Assembly: GCA_024803745.1 (NCBI GenBank)
Contig: JANJXV010000024.1
Coordinates: 14,224,427-14,288,426 of the forward strand
DNA: 64,000 bases
Reading direction: 5' to 3'
Origin: Megascapheus bottae
Lineage: Eukaryota; Chordata; Mammalia; Rodentia; Geomyidae
Shown: positions 11,200 through 22,377 of the stretch, in pieces
Numbering within the stretch: position 1 is the first letter of the stretch
Layout of the letters: each line of letters begins with the position of its first letter
Program-made: the position numbers and the translations under genes
The notes under the pieces: generated by a model
What the model saw: only the letters and a program-made list of their open reading frames with translations
Told to the model about the DNA's origin: nothing
Database searches by the model: none

Positions 11200-11302
11200 T
11201 GTGTGTGAGAGAGTGGTAGAGAGGGAGAAAAAGGCAGGGAGAAAGACTGAGAGAGAAAGAAGGAAGGATGGAAGGATGGAAGGAAGGAAAGGAGGAAGGG
11301 CA
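11200..11302. repeat. GA/GAAG-rich purine tract
   Basis: GTGTGTGAGAGAG leads into GAAGGATGGAAGGATGGAAG and related units beside a diverged minus-strand SINE. Confidence 0.85.
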
Positions 11303-11522
11303 ATATCGAGACTTAAACTCAGGATCTCAAAATCTTACTTGGCTTTTTTTTTCTTCTCAAGCCTGGCATTCTCATTTGAGCCATACCTCTATAGTGGCTT
11401 TTTTTTTTTGTTGGTTAATTTGTGATAACAGTCTCAGTTTTAGCCCTGGGCTAGCTTTGAACCTTGATCCTAAGATCTCAGTTTTCTGGGTAGCTAGAGT
11501 TATGGGCATGAGCCTGCTAGTA
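11300..11522 (-). mobile_element. Diverged B1-headed Geo SINE
   Basis: GACTTAAACTCAGGATCTC and GTTAATTTGTGATAACAGTC, then GATCTCAGTTTTCTGGGTAGC, show a diverged minus-strand copy downstream of a GAAG-rich tract. Confidence 0.65.
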
Positions 11523-11888
11523 CACACATTCTTTAGGGACCAGTGATGATTTCAATAGGCATGAATAAATCAATGGCTCTGTTTTGTCTCAAGCAAACTC
11601 CTCTTGGTGTCAAACACCTCCATCATAGATAGGCACAATGAATTTGGGAAATTTAAATTCTTTCCCCAAGCCCTTTTTTCCCCATCTAAGTGTAGAGGAA
11701 AACACTGCTAATGGTCATCATAAAGCACAAATGATTAAATTAAATACATGCCTTGCACAAGGGAGCCAGCCTGGCTGGAGGTCTCTGGTTAAGCATGGGA
11801 AACAGCTTACACTTCACTCTTTACTGGGAAAGAGAAGCTGAAGTGCTGATGGTAGGTCAGATGGGTCATCTTGGTATAGAAGGAGTAG

Positions 11889-11965
11889 TGTTTCATTTAT
11901 TCAGTAAATATTGATCGAATGCTTACTACATGCCAGGCATTGTTGCAATGACAATGAGTAAGACA
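11889..11965 (-). mobile_element. MIR-like 3' end
   Basis: TTATTCAGTAAATATTGATCG, then GCTTACTACATGCCAGGCATTG, resembles the complement of the MIR 3' end. Confidence 0.5.
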
Positions 11966-12326
11966 AATCCCATTCTTAGGGTGTGGATGAATGTTCAGGG
12001 ATGAGGGTGGGGGGTGGGGTGGGGTGGAGCAGGAATGGATAAGGGGTAAAAACAAATAAAAGTAGTCCAGGGCTGAGGGTTGTAGCTCAATGGTAACAGG
12101 CTTGAGTAACATGTGTGGGGAAAGTGAGGTGAGAGAGACAAAGAGAGGGAGAGAGGGAGAATTGGGTATCTAACTGCAGAGATGGGATTTTGATGACAAA
12201 ACTGAAGGGATTAGCTGACGAGAGGTGTCAGATGGAAGGAAGAAGAGTGATGGTGAAGGTTAGTGTGATCAAGGTATACTGTACATGTTCTGTGCAAATA
12301 TAGCCATGTCAAGATGAAACCCTCGG

Positions 12327-12512
12327 GCTGGGACCATGGCCTAGTGGTAAGAGTGCTTGCCTAGCATGCACAAAGATCTGGGTTCAATTCCTCAGTAGCA
12401 CACACACACACCCACCCAGAAAAAGCCAGGAGTGGCACTGCGGTAGAGTGCTAGCCTTGAGAAAGCCCAAGGACAGTGCCCAGGCCCGGAGTTCAAGCCC
12501 CCGGACTGGGAA
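12327..12512 (+). mobile_element. IDL-Geo SINE with a GAAA tail
   Basis: Plus-strand dimer starting GGGACCATGGCCTAGTGG. An ACAC run lies between head and Geo, and the tail has become a GAAA array (about 12512-12540). Confidence 0.85.
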
Positions 12513-12545
12513 GAAAGAAAGAAAGAAAGAAAGAAAGAGGAAACC

Positions 12546-14149
12546 CATTTGTACAACTAATTAATGCTAATTAAAAAAATAAGGTAAGGAGGAGAAGGGA
12601 CTGTTGGGTTGCAGTTGTTTTAGGGCACAGAGAAGCCTTTCTAAGGAGTGATATTGGAGCAATATTTGAGGAAGGGAAGGAGTGAACAGTGAAAAGATGT
12701 GCTTGGAGCACTTTCTAGTTCTAAAGAACAGAAAATCAGAGAGTCCCAATGTAGAGACTTGGTTCAAAGGAAAAGCAGGGCTCCTTGGGCTGGCATGGTG
12801 GGGAAGCATGGGTAGTAGGAGTTTCAGCTTAGCCACCTTCATTTCGGCATCTTTCTCCCTCTGGGTTCCTGAGTAGGCTGTGACCTTGATCCCCATACAG
12901 GTGACCTGTTCTTGCATGCATGCCGTGTGCGTGTGCATGCACGTGTATGTAGGGGGGAATGAGGGAACAGCAGAAAGCTGACCGTGGCAGACTGCATATT
13001 TATTTTAATTAAGGTGATGGCCAGCAGCTGTTGTTTCTTTGTATTTATTTATTAAGTGCCTGCTTTCTGATTAACTTCTTGGGTACTATTTGCTGATGTC
13101 AAGAGCAGTGTTGATTGTGGAAACACAGCAGGTCCCAGCTGTTCCCCCTGGCCCAGCTCTTCCTTAGCACCAGCTTGCCACATGCCCATGTGCAGGATCC
13201 TGGTTCACTGTGAGGGCATCTCCCCCATGCCATGGGACTTTCAGCTCTGGATGCCAGCCAAGAGCCCTCATTAGGATCACAATTCAGGGAGAAGAGAGTC
13301 ACTGGTGTCCCCAAGCCCAACAGCTTGCTTAACTAAACTAACTGCTATTTCTCCCCTCACTAAACTGATGCTCATTCCAGTTATTTCAGTGCCACAAACC
13401 CCTTCTGGGAGCAGGCACTATTTGTGTGGCATGGGTGTTGAGCTGGGTGGCAACTGTCCTGATGTGGTTGGACAGCCTTGGAGTTAGGATTTGAACTTAG
13501 GGTGTCATACTTGCTAGGCCAATACTCTACCATTTGAGTGTTCTGATGAATAAGACCCAGTGAGATCCAGAAATACACAACTCCAGTTGTGATTTCAAAC
13601 CAGCTAGAAAAAAAAAAGGAACAAAAAGACATCTCTGTCCCCCAGGATCTGATAGCTTGCCTAACTCCAGGAACCATCCTGGATGAGAGAGTTGGCAAAA
13701 CCAAGCACCAGGATGCACCTCACATGTATCAATAAACCGATGTTCCCCAGCCAGTGTTTATGCCCCTGAGTCAAAACCTGACATGGCTAACTTCCTATCC
13801 CACTTTGCCCAAGACACCCTCCTCCCATGGTCTGTGCTGATTTCCTTTCATTTCTTCTGGGGGTCCCCAGGATTTCCACCTCTAAATAGCTGCACCTTGG
13901 GCTCCCGTTTGTTTACTCCACAGTGCATTCATTAGCATTGTTATGTGCAGATGCTCTCTGTACCCTGTGAGGACTCCTCCTGACTTGCTGCTCAGAGCCG
14001 TTTAGGGTTTTCAGTCTCCTGATGCCCTGCTCACTCTGATGCCCTCTACCTCCCATCAAGACTCCAAGTTACATCTGCCTTTCTATACTTCTGTAGACCT
14101 TCTAGCATCTCCTAACCTATCCCAACTCTCTCTCCCTCTCTCCCCCCCC
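12546..14149. other. Mostly single-copy DNA
   Basis: Apart from an ID-like fragment at 13480 no element is recognised. An AT-rich patch at 12990-13080 (TTTTAATTAAGG, TTATTTATTAAG) stands out mildly. Confidence 0.45.
13480..13545 (-). mobile_element. ID-like SINE fragment
   Basis: GGATTTGAACTTAGGGTGTC followed by CTTGCTAGGCCAATACTCTACC is the complement of a tRNA-type head without a Geo unit. Confidence 0.5.
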
Positions 14150-14333
14150 CCTCCAGTCCTGGCCTTGAATTCAGAGGCCTGGGCACTGTCCTCGGGCACT
14201 TTTGCTAGCACTCTACCACTTAAGCCACAGCACCACTTCTGGCTTTTTCTGTGTATGTGGTACTGAGGAATTGAACCTCAGGGCTCTGTACATGCTAGGC
14301 AAGCACTCTACCATGAGGCTACATGTCTGGCCT
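14150..14333 (-). mobile_element. IDL-Geo SINE
   Basis: Minus-strand dimer following a CT/C-rich tract. It ends with the head complement GGCTACATGTCTGGCC. Confidence 0.82.
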
Positions 14334-14439
14334 CTGCCTTCATTCTAATTCTGTTGCAGGTCACCTTACAATGTTCTTGGTCTTTGGGACTCTTCAATGA
14401 GTCAAGAGATACCATTTTCTTTTTCTTTTTCTTTTTTCT

Positions 14440-14878
14440 TTTTTGATTTGTTGTGGGGCTTGAACTCAGGGTCTGGGAGCTATCTTTGAGCTATTTCACT
14501 CAAGGCTGACACTCTATTATTTATTTATTTTTTTTGCCAGTTCTGGGGCTTGAACTCAGGGCCTAAGCACTGTCCTTGGGCTTTCTCAAGGCTAGAGCTC
14601 TACCACTTGAGCCACAACACGACTTCTGGCTTTTTTCTATGTATGTGGGACCAAGGAATCAAACCCAGGTCTTTGTGTATGCTAGGCAAGCACTCTACCA
14701 CTAGGCCAAATTCCCAGCCCCCACTCTACTACTTTGAACCACATTGTCACTTCTGGCTTTTTGGTGGTTAGTTGAGATAAGAGTCTCATGGACTTTCCTG
14801 CTTGAAACTTGGAACTGCAATCCTCAGATCTCAACCTCCCAAGGCTAGGATTACAGGTGTGAGCCACAGTGCCTAGCG
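14440..14878 (-). mobile_element. B1-headed Geo SINE split by a nested SINE
   Basis: The Geo end is at 14450-14526 and the remainder with the B1-like head at 14720-14878. An IDL-Geo insertion separates them, with CACTCTATTATTT before and CACTCTACTACTTT after. Confidence 0.85.
14527..14719 (-). mobile_element. IDL-Geo SINE nested in another SINE
   Basis: Minus-strand dimer inserted into the Geo unit of the older element at 14440-14878. Confidence 0.88.
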
Positions 14879-14945
14879 TGAGACATCATTTTCTAGTCTC
14901 AGTTCCTTGCTTCTCAGTGTGCTTTCTTTCTTTCTTTCTTTTTCT

Positions 14946-15135
14946 TTTTTTGCTAGTCCTGGGCTTGAGCTCAGAGCCTGAGCACTGTCCTTGGGCTTTC
15001 TCAAGGCTAGAGCTCTACCACTTGAGCCTCAGCATCACTTCCAGCTTTCTTCTATGTATGTGGTACTGAGGAATTGAACCTGGGTCTTTGTGCATGCTAG
15101 GCAAGCACTCTACCACTAGGCCAAACTCCCAGCCC
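14946..15135 (-). mobile_element. IDL-Geo SINE with TSD
   Basis: Minus-strand dimer between CTCAGTGTGCTTTC and CTCAGTGTGTTTTC (about 14913 and 15137). Confidence 0.88.
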
Positions 15136-16910
15136 TCTCAGTGTGTTTTCTGTGGTTTCCTCAGGATATCTTAGTAGTTCTTCACTGTTTAGCTCCTTTC
15201 CAGTTCTGAGCATAATGTGCTTTGTCTTCTTCCAACTGGCCAGGGCAAAGGAAAGTCAAGGGGGCAGTGAGATTTGCCATGGGGTTCTGGAGAATCGCTA
15301 CCTGTGGTGGATGGGATGCTTCCACAGTGAGTCAAAGGCCAGACAGAGAGGAGCTGATACCTGAGAAGCATGTGGAGCATCTATTTGATGGAACTAGGGT
15401 GAGAGGATGGGTTCAGGGTGACCAAAACCCAAGTCTGGATTCATTCTGGGGCACACATGTGCAGGTGGTAGTGAGGACAGGGTGGGGTGTACTGTGCAGA
15501 CCCATCCAGACTGTTTTCTCTTGCCTTCCTGGGTCAGAAGCTACTTCTGGCTGCTTGTAAATCTCATGGCTCAGTTCACTCTAGATGTGCTCTACACTGC
15601 CTCTTTCTCTTTCCATTTTCTCAGCCTGAACCCAAAGGCAGCAGGGTAGGCCTGGACAGCAGCCTTGGGGTAGGGTCTTGCTCTGCAAGCCTGCCCTGGT
15701 AGATGGTATGACTGGGGGTGGCCTCAAAATTCCCTTTGAGCCTTTCCCCTTGAAGTGGGATTCACCTAGAACAACGACATGATCATAGGTACATGCATGC
15801 ACAAGATGACCTTAGGCCTATGGGTCACTGGGTGTGGATAAGGGGCTCCTAAAAAAGTTAGGAGAGAACTCAGAACAAAGGCTCATGACTGAGGCCTACC
15901 ATGTGATGTAGAACAGAGTCTTGGCCTGGAGGAGATCAGAAAGAGAAGCAGGTTCCAATGACAGAGTCAGAGAGAGTTAGGGGCAAAGTCTCAGACAAAA
16001 GTGATTACAATGCACGAGAGAGGCAAACTCATGCTGCAGAGTTGAGAGAGCTGCAGTGAGGCCTAGGTGACAACAGAAATCAGAGGTTTCAGGTTCGGAA
16101 AACTCTTGGTTCCAGATTCTCCCAGTCAGAGATGCTTAGCTGACCCTAGAATAAGATCAGAAGACATTGCTAAAGTGAGAAAACTTCAACTAGAAATGCT
16201 GAATGGGTACAGTTTCCTGGGTAGAGAATCATTTATGCATAACATTAGAGTTGCAACACTTAAGTCAAAGCAGGAAATAGCAATCAGATCACATATACAC
16301 TTGACAGAACATTCTTTCTCCCTCTTCTCACCAATCTTAATTTGTGTTGCTGTAGCATCCCTCCTCCTCCTGCTTGCTTGCCCTCCCTCCCTCCCTTCTG
16401 TTTCTTTCATTTCTCCCTCCCTCCTCTTCATTGCGGTCATTGTCTTCCTCCACCTCCTTCTTTCTTCTTTGCTTTGCTCTCCCCTTTTTGAGGAAGTTTC
16501 CAGTTGATTCTGGCAAGGAGCCTGCATCTTTCCTTCTAATCCATTTTGGTTCCATGAGTTCATTCTGTCATCACTGTGCACAGACTTCAGGACCATTGTG
16601 AAGAGCAAATAAACCAAGAGACAGGTTTACGTCCCTGAAGCATGTGGTACCCAGGTGGGAGCTACTTCACCAGTATGGAATGGTGACTGTGTGCTGAGTT
16701 GTAGTTTGAGCATTGTTCTCCCCTGTCTCCAGCTCACTATTTAGTGGGGTGTGTGTTTGACTGAAATATGTAACTAACAAATATTATAACAGTGGAGTGA
16801 GTGAGTATTCCAGGGAATGTGGCACAGGCCAGAATTGGTTCATATCCCTTTCTTTTCTCTTCTTCCCTCTCTTCCTTCTCTCCATAGTCTTGGGTGTGTC
16901 TTTGGAGCAC
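15136..16910. other. Single-copy DNA with a pyrimidine-rich stretch
   Basis: No SINE or gene is recognised. A CCTCC/CTTC-rich stretch at 16360-16500 produces a spurious hydrophobic/Ser-rich frame on the plus strand and a charged frame on the minus strand. Confidence 0.5.
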
Positions 16911-17102
16911 TGAACCTTCATCTTTTTTTTGGATTTTATTTTTATTTTTTTCAGTTTATTTTTTTATTAAAGAATTTATTAACATTGATTTTTACATCAT
17001 ATTTCAAATGACATGTGTAACAAACAAGGATTCAAAAAGGGAATCTCTATATACAATTACTGGCACTTAGTTTTTAGAACATAATAAAAATTAGGCTAAG
17101 GG

Positions 17103-17298
17103 GGCCGGGAGTTTGGCCTAGTGGTTAAAGTGCTTGCCTAGCATGCACGAAGACCCGGGTTCGATTCCTCGGTACCACATATATAGAAAAAAGCCAGAAG
17201 TGGTGCTGAGGCTCAAGTGGTAGAGCTCTAGCCTTGAGAAAGTCCAAAGACAGTGCTCAGGCCCTGAGCTCAAGCCCAGGACTGGTAAAAAAAAAATT
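17103..17298 (+). mobile_element. IDL-Geo SINE, well preserved, perfect TSD
   Basis: The head GCCGGGAGTTTGGCCTAGTGG holds the A box and GGGTTCGATTCCTC holds the B box of a tRNA-type RNA polymerase III promoter. The Geo unit ends CCAGGACTGGTAAAA. A perfect direct repeat AAAAATTAGGCTAAGGG (17086-17102) recurs after the tail. It lies in the 3' UTR of the outer L1. Confidence 0.93.
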
Positions 17299-17459
17299 AG
17301 GCTAAGGGTTTGTATATCATAGATATATATTAATCTATCTAATAAAACATTATGTCTATAGGTTTTTATGTCTATGTAGTTGTGTTTATATTTCCAATAC
17401 CATTGGGTATGCAAATATTGAGTCCTTGCTCTTGTACTGTTTGGATCTAATAACCACAT

Positions 17460-17762
17460 ATTAAGGATACCATGCGCCTTTTGTTCCTTTGGTCTTGACT
17501 TGTCTCACTCAACATGATTCGCTCTAGATTCATCCACTTCCATGCAAATGCCATTATTTTATCTTGTCTGTTGGCTATGTAGAATTCCCTTGTGTCTATA
17601 TACCACATTTTCTGTATCCATTCATCTGCAGGAGGGCATCTGCACTGTTTTCATCGCCTGGCTATTGTGAATAGTGCAGAGATGAACATAGCTGAGCAGG
17701 TGTCTTATCATATCTTGGGTTATGATGCCCAGAAATGGTATGGCGGGTTCGTAGGGAAGGTC
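17460..17762 (-). pseudogene. LINE-1 ORF2 C-terminal fragment, downstream part
   Basis: Continuing L1 ORF2 after the nested insertions, the minus strand reads ELKIDLPYEPAIPFLGI and then degenerates through frameshifts, while nucleotide similarity to the L1 ORF2 end remains clear (the CACTATTCACAATAGCC region). It joins the upstream fragment when the intervening 17763-18237 is left out, which shows that the latter is an insertion. Confidence 0.82.
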
Positions 17763-17774
17763 AATTTTCAGTTC

Positions 17775-17977
17775 TTTTTTTTTTTTTTTTTGCCAGTCCT
17801 GGGCATGAGCTCAGGGCCTGACCACTGTCCCTGGATTTTCTCAAGGATAGGGCTCTACACTTGAGCCTCAGCACCACTTCTGGCTTTTTTGCTATATATA
17901 TGGTACCGAGGAATCGAACCCGGGTCTTCGTGCATGCTAAGCAAGCACTCTATCACTAGGCAAAACTTCCGGCTCCG
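17775..17977 (-). mobile_element. IDL-Geo SINE inserted at the junction of two L1s
   Basis: This is a full dimer, read on the minus strand from tRNA-like head to Geo unit and A-rich tail. Direct repeats AATTTTCAGTTC flank it (17763-17774 and 17978-17989). Confidence 0.9.
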
Positions 17978-17989
17978 AATTTTCAGTTC

Positions 17990-18237
17990 TTTTTTTTTAA
18001 TTTTTTTTATTGTAATTAGTAAAAGGGTTACATGATATTTGCCAGATAGAAGGTGCATTAATTCACATACATTGATACCCTTTCACATGTCTTGGTACCC
18101 ATTTCCCTCCCCCCCCACACCCCCCACCCGTCTTGGTTTTCCCCCCTTCTCTATCAAATTTCAAATATCCAAATACAAATAAATTCAATATATCAGATAA
18201 CAAAGTGAGATACTATACCAATATGAGATAACCAAGA
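17990..18237 (-). mobile_element. LINE-1 3' UTR fragment inserted into an older LINE-1
   Basis: The sequence starts with a T-rich run and continues with GATAGAAGGTGCATTA, TTGATACCCTTT and a C-rich stretch. It closely matches the copy at 21077-21330, so both derive from the same L1 subfamily. It interrupts ORF2 of the host L1. Clear target-site duplications were not resolved because a SINE later landed at its poly(A) end. Confidence 0.75.
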
Positions 18238-18570
18238 AACCTCCACATTGCTTTCCAGAGTGGCTGAACTAGTTTACAATCCCACCAGCAGTGCAGTAGG
18301 GTTCCTTTTTCTCCACAACCTCGCCAGCATCTGTCATTGTCTGAGTTCAAAATCTTGGCCATTCTTGTTGGGGTAAGGTGGTATCTTAGGGTTGTTTTTA
18401 TTTGCATTTCCTTTATGACCATGGATGATGAGCATTTTCTCATATGCTTTTCTGCCATTTTAATCTCTTCTTCTGATAATTCTCTCTTTAGTTCCCTTGC
18501 CCATTTAGTGAATGGTTTGTTGGGTCTGGCGGGGGGGGGGGTTAGTTTCTTGAGTTCCCTGTAGATATTG
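18238..18570 (-). pseudogene. LINE-1 ORF2 C-terminal fragment, upstream part
   Basis: The minus strand translates to recognisable L1 ORF2p C-terminal sequence: EEIKMAEKHMRKCSSS, EMQIKTTLRYHLTP, then NDRCWRGCGEKGTLLHCWWD and LVQPLWKAMWRFL. ORF2p is the L1 endonuclease/reverse transcriptase; this is only its Cys-rich end. The reading runs into an inserted L1 tail just after WRFL. Upstream of 18570 the open frame continues into unrelated flanking DNA, so the longer apparent ORF is chimeric. Confidence 0.9.
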
Positions 18571-18586
18571 TGAACCTTTATCTTTT

Positions 18587-19962
18587 GCTTCTTCCAAGAT
18601 GCTGCCATCTGATGTCTCACTAACATCTGGCTCAGTATGTCCCAGCTGTAACTCATGTCATACCCATGTCTCCATGTTCTATTTAGGTGAAAGAAGGGCA
18701 CTCTGGCCCCACTCAACAACCTCTGGTGGCATCTTCGCCTCCACCCTTTTCTTGGAACACACAGGCAGTAGCCCACGTGTGAGGATCCCCCTCCCACACT
18801 GTAATCAGCTCACCACATGGCTGTGCCTCACTGGGGCTGTCGCCACTTGTACCACACTACTCCAGGGGTCTCTTGCCCCGTGCCCCTCCTCTTCCTCCCT
18901 CAATGCACAGCCCTGCAGGAACACGTCCAAAGGGGAAATCAGATTCCATTTATTTTGCTTAAATACCATTTTAAGGACTTAAATATATGAAGTCATTTAA
19001 TCATCCCCATCCCCTGGGAGATGAAACTCAGGATCATAACTCCTGGGAGACACAGCCCTGTCAGTGCCCTGGCGGATCCAGTTTGCTGTGGTGTCTGGGA
19101 GACTGGCTTCCAGTTGAGTGTCTCTATCCTGGCACCCTGCTCCTATCTGTGGCCTTACTGACACCAACTTCCCTAATCCCATCTAAGGCAGTAGCACTTG
19201 GAAAATCTGGAACATTCTACAAAAGCCACCTGGATGCTGACCAGCAGAGTCTCCTCGTTCACTCTGTATGAGTAATATCCTGTCCAGGGAGGTGTGTGCC
19301 TAGTGTCAGATGAGCTGTGGGAAAATACCTGTTCTAAGATGACCACATAGGTCCCCAGAACGCCAGTAACCTAACCACATACCCATACCATGACTGGCCT
19401 TGCTGGCTGGAGGACTCGTGGATGGGAAGTGTGTGTACATGTGCTCACACATGAGTGTGTGGACCAGGGTGGAAGTGTTAGCAGACACACCTCCTTCTTT
19501 TCTGCTCCAAGTCTCATTTCCTGGAGCCCCTCAGGGATCCTCTCTTCCCTCTTCCTTCCTGGAGCTGTGTGTCAGCTGCCTTAGTGGGAGACGCCCAGGC
19601 CAGCACCAGGCTGGGACTCGGGCTGACCTCCTCCATGGTGTGGGGGTAGCAAGGTCCTGATGGGAAAAGCAGAGGAGGGAATGTTCCAGGTCTGCTAAGT
19701 TATTAAAGACCTCTCAAGATAATGAGGCCCAAGAAAGAACACAGAAACAGAAAAGCAGCTAAATTAAAAAATACCTCCCTCTGTACTTTGGCCATCAAGT
19801 CTGGGAGAAGGCATTTGGCAGGCAATCAAGGCTGTTGGAAAGAGAAAATTCTGGCTGCCACAGGCACTCTGGGTATCCCTGGGGATGTAGGACACTTCCC
19901 ATGGAAGTAGGTCTGTGGTCCCTTGAGCTGAGGGGTGGTATTCCTTCTATGCTTCCTGGTGT
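18587..19962. other. Single-copy DNA
   Basis: Flank of the outer L1. A weak MIR-like word lies near 18950-19060 (AAGTCATTTAATCATCCCC). No gene is recognised. Confidence 0.45.
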
Positions 19963-19969
19963 GTCAACT

Positions 19970-20219
19970 TTATTTTTTTATTAATTGTTTTTTGTGCTGA
20001 TACTGGGGTTTGAACTCAGGGCCTAGACACTGTCCTTGCACATTTTTGCTCAAGGCTAGTATTCTACCACTTGAGCCACAGCTCTACTTCTAGCCTTTTG
20101 GTGAATAATTAGAGATAAGGGTCTCATGACTCTCCCTCCTGGGCTGGCTTCAAAGTCAATCCTCAGATCTCATCCTCCTGAGTAGTTAGCATTATAGGCA
20201 TGAGCCACCTTCGCTTGCC
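19970..20219 (-). mobile_element. B1-headed Geo SINE with TSD
   Basis: Minus-strand copy between TGTCAACTTTA repeats (about 19963 and 20225), with TTTGAACTCAGGGCCTAGAC at the Geo end. Confidence 0.86.
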
Positions 20220-20431
20220 TCTGGTGTCAACTTTAAAGAAGGATTGGGAGTAAATTCCGCTTTGTGTTTAATGATGGAGAGATACTATGACTCCTATTTT
20301 AAATGTTTAGGATCTACTTACATAGCTTAACAGGAACGGTGTGTGAGTGCAGATTGCTGTGATTTCTTGTTTCTAACCTGCCTCTTTATAAGCTTCTCCC
20401 TGGTATCCTGCAATGAAGGGCCCACTAACCA

Positions 20432-20640
20432 TTTGAGGTACTGTCCCTGAGCTTTTCCACTCAAATCTACCCCTTTGAGCCATAGTTTCACTTCCAGCTT
20501 TCTCTGAGTGGTTTACTGGAGATAAGTGTCACTGACTTTCCTCCCCAGACTGGCTTTGAACTATGATCCTCACTCAGATCTCAGCCTCCTGAGTAGCTAG
20601 GATTACAGCTGTGGGTGCTGGGGTGCCTGGAGCTCAGCTT
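20432..20640 (-). mobile_element. B1-headed Geo SINE
   Basis: Minus-strand copy with the start of the Geo unit missing. The head complement reads CAGCCTCCTGAGTAGCTAGG. Confidence 0.78.
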
Positions 20641-20654
20641 GTTTCTGTTGTTTG

Positions 20655-21000
20655 GTTTTAGTGTCTGCACTGGGGCTTGAATTCAGGGCTTCACAGTCTC
20701 ACTTGGCTTTTTTCTCTCAAGGCTGGCCCTCTATCACTTGAGCCATACCTTTAACCTCTGACTTTTGTTGTTGTTGTTGTTGGTTAATTGGCGATTAGAG
20801 TCTTGTAGATTTCTTTATTGCATTTGCTTCAAACTCTAATTCTCAAACCCCAGCCTCTGAGTGTAGTGAAGATCACAGGCATGTGTCACCTGTGCTCTGC
20901 AAAATACCTTCACAGTTTCTTTTATCTGGTCTTGTGGCTTGAACTTAGGGCCTCACAGGTGTTCCATTGGTGTTTTACCATTTCAACCCTGCCTAAAGCT
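20655..21000 (-). mobile_element. Diverged Geo/ID SINE cluster
   Basis: A diverged minus-strand B1-headed Geo copy (20655-20895) contains a GTT array. It is followed by an ID/Geo-like fragment (GCTTGAACTTAGGGCCTCAC) at about 20930-21000. Confidence 0.6.
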
Positions 21001-21077
21001 CTGCAAGAAATATTTTTCTTAGCTGCTTCTGGAGGAGATGGTATGAGTTCAGACGAAGCTGGAGATGTAACTTTTTA

Positions 21078-21594
21078 TTTTTTTTATCTTTAAGTGTTTT
21101 TTTCCATATATTTTTATTGTAATTGTAATTGTTAGAAGGGTTACATTATATTCACCAGATAGAAGGTGCATTACTTCACAAACATTGATACCCTTTCTCA
21201 TGTCTTGGTCCCCATTTGCCTCTCCCCACTCCCACCCCTCATCTTGTTTTCCCCCCTTCCCTATCCAATTTCAAATAACCAAATAACCAAGGGATAGCAA
21301 AAGAGATGAGAGATAACATAGTACATTAAGGATAATAATCACTCATTATTTGGCTTTTGTTTCTATATCCTGGAGGTCCTTTCATTTAGCATCATACTAT
21401 CTGGTCTTATGTATCTAGGTTTTGTTCTATTGTAAATCTCTGCTAGGAGAGCCCAAGGTTTCTACTGATTATGACAAATGAGGGAAACCATTGAGCCTAT
21501 GTTCCTTTGAGTCTGGCTTATTTCACTTAATATGATTTTTCTAAGTCTTTCCATTTCCTTACATATGGGGTGATGTTATTCTTTCTAACAGCAG
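21078..21594 (-). mobile_element. 5'-truncated LINE-1 with perfect 17-bp TSD
   Basis: GGAGATGTAACTTTTTA occurs at 21061-21077 and again at 21595-21611, enclosing about 520 bp. The insert begins T-rich on the plus strand and has the same 3' UTR sequence as 17990-18237. Its right part resembles the end of L1 ORF2 in antisense. No ORF2 reading frame survives. Confidence 0.88.
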
Positions 21595-22249
21595 GGAGAT
21601 GTAACTTTTTAGATGTTAAGTCCATTGAAGGGCCAAATTATGCTGAGCAATAATCACTGACAAGCACAATATGCAATCCCTATCTGAAAACATAGGCCAC
21701 TGTGTAGGGGAGGAGAACGAGGGGCCATTCTAATTTTTCCTTCCCAGGTCTAATCCTCTTACTCTTCTCCTAGCTTCCATTCCTTGAACGTGGCAGAGAA
21801 ATTCACAGAAATGAGCCTTTCTCATTCTTCCGTCTTTTAAAGGACTGTCTCTTCCTAGCACCATGTCAAAATCAAGGAACAGTTCACAGTTTTCAGGTAT
21901 GGCAAGACCAAGGATCCCTTTGAGACAAGTGGACCATCTTTCTTCACCTTTAACCAAAGTAGGTTAACAGAGTTCTTCAGGACAGGGTCAGATGTCCTGG
22001 AGGAAGGGGTGAATGCTAGCTTCAGGTGTTTTGTTAGCAGGGACTGCTACCGTTTGAGGTTGATGGCAGCTGCAGCTGGAAGAGAGTGTTGTTCCCTCCA
22101 CCTTCCAAGAGATCTTACTGCATTGTGTCACATAGAAACTTCATAGTATCTTTGGATTGGCATCTTTCTCCTACTGAGGTCAGCATATGGTATGAATATA
22201 GAACAGGGATCCAATATTCTCAAGATGTTGGCCAGAACATAGAGATGCA

Positions 22250-22250
<1 letters not shown>

Positions 22251-22319
<69 letters not shown>

Positions 22320-22333
22320 TTCTTTCTTTCTTT

Positions 22334-22377
<44 letters not shown>

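Larger units (their letters stand above)
16927..18570 (-). mobile_element. 5'-truncated LINE-1 with three nested insertions
   Basis: A minus-strand L1 is bounded by direct repeats TGAACCTTCATCTTTT (16911-16926) and TGAACCTTTATCTTTT (18571-18586), which match at 15 of 16 positions. Its 3' end carries T-rich sequence on the plus strand, equivalent to a poly(A) tail. It contains the last part of ORF2 and a 3' untranslated region. An IDL-Geo SINE (17103-17298), a second L1 tail (17990-18237) and another IDL-Geo SINE (17775-17977) were inserted later. Confidence 0.88.

Noticed and set aside
17103..17180. A tRNA gene (A and B boxes with tRNA-like spacing)
   Set aside because: It is the head of an IDL-Geo SINE: Geo unit, A tail and target-site duplication follow. 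The same holds for the other heads.
18587..18797. N-terminal extension of the L1 ORF2 fragment
   Set aside because: It lies outside the L1 target-site duplication, so the continuous frame is a chance fusion with flanking DNA.
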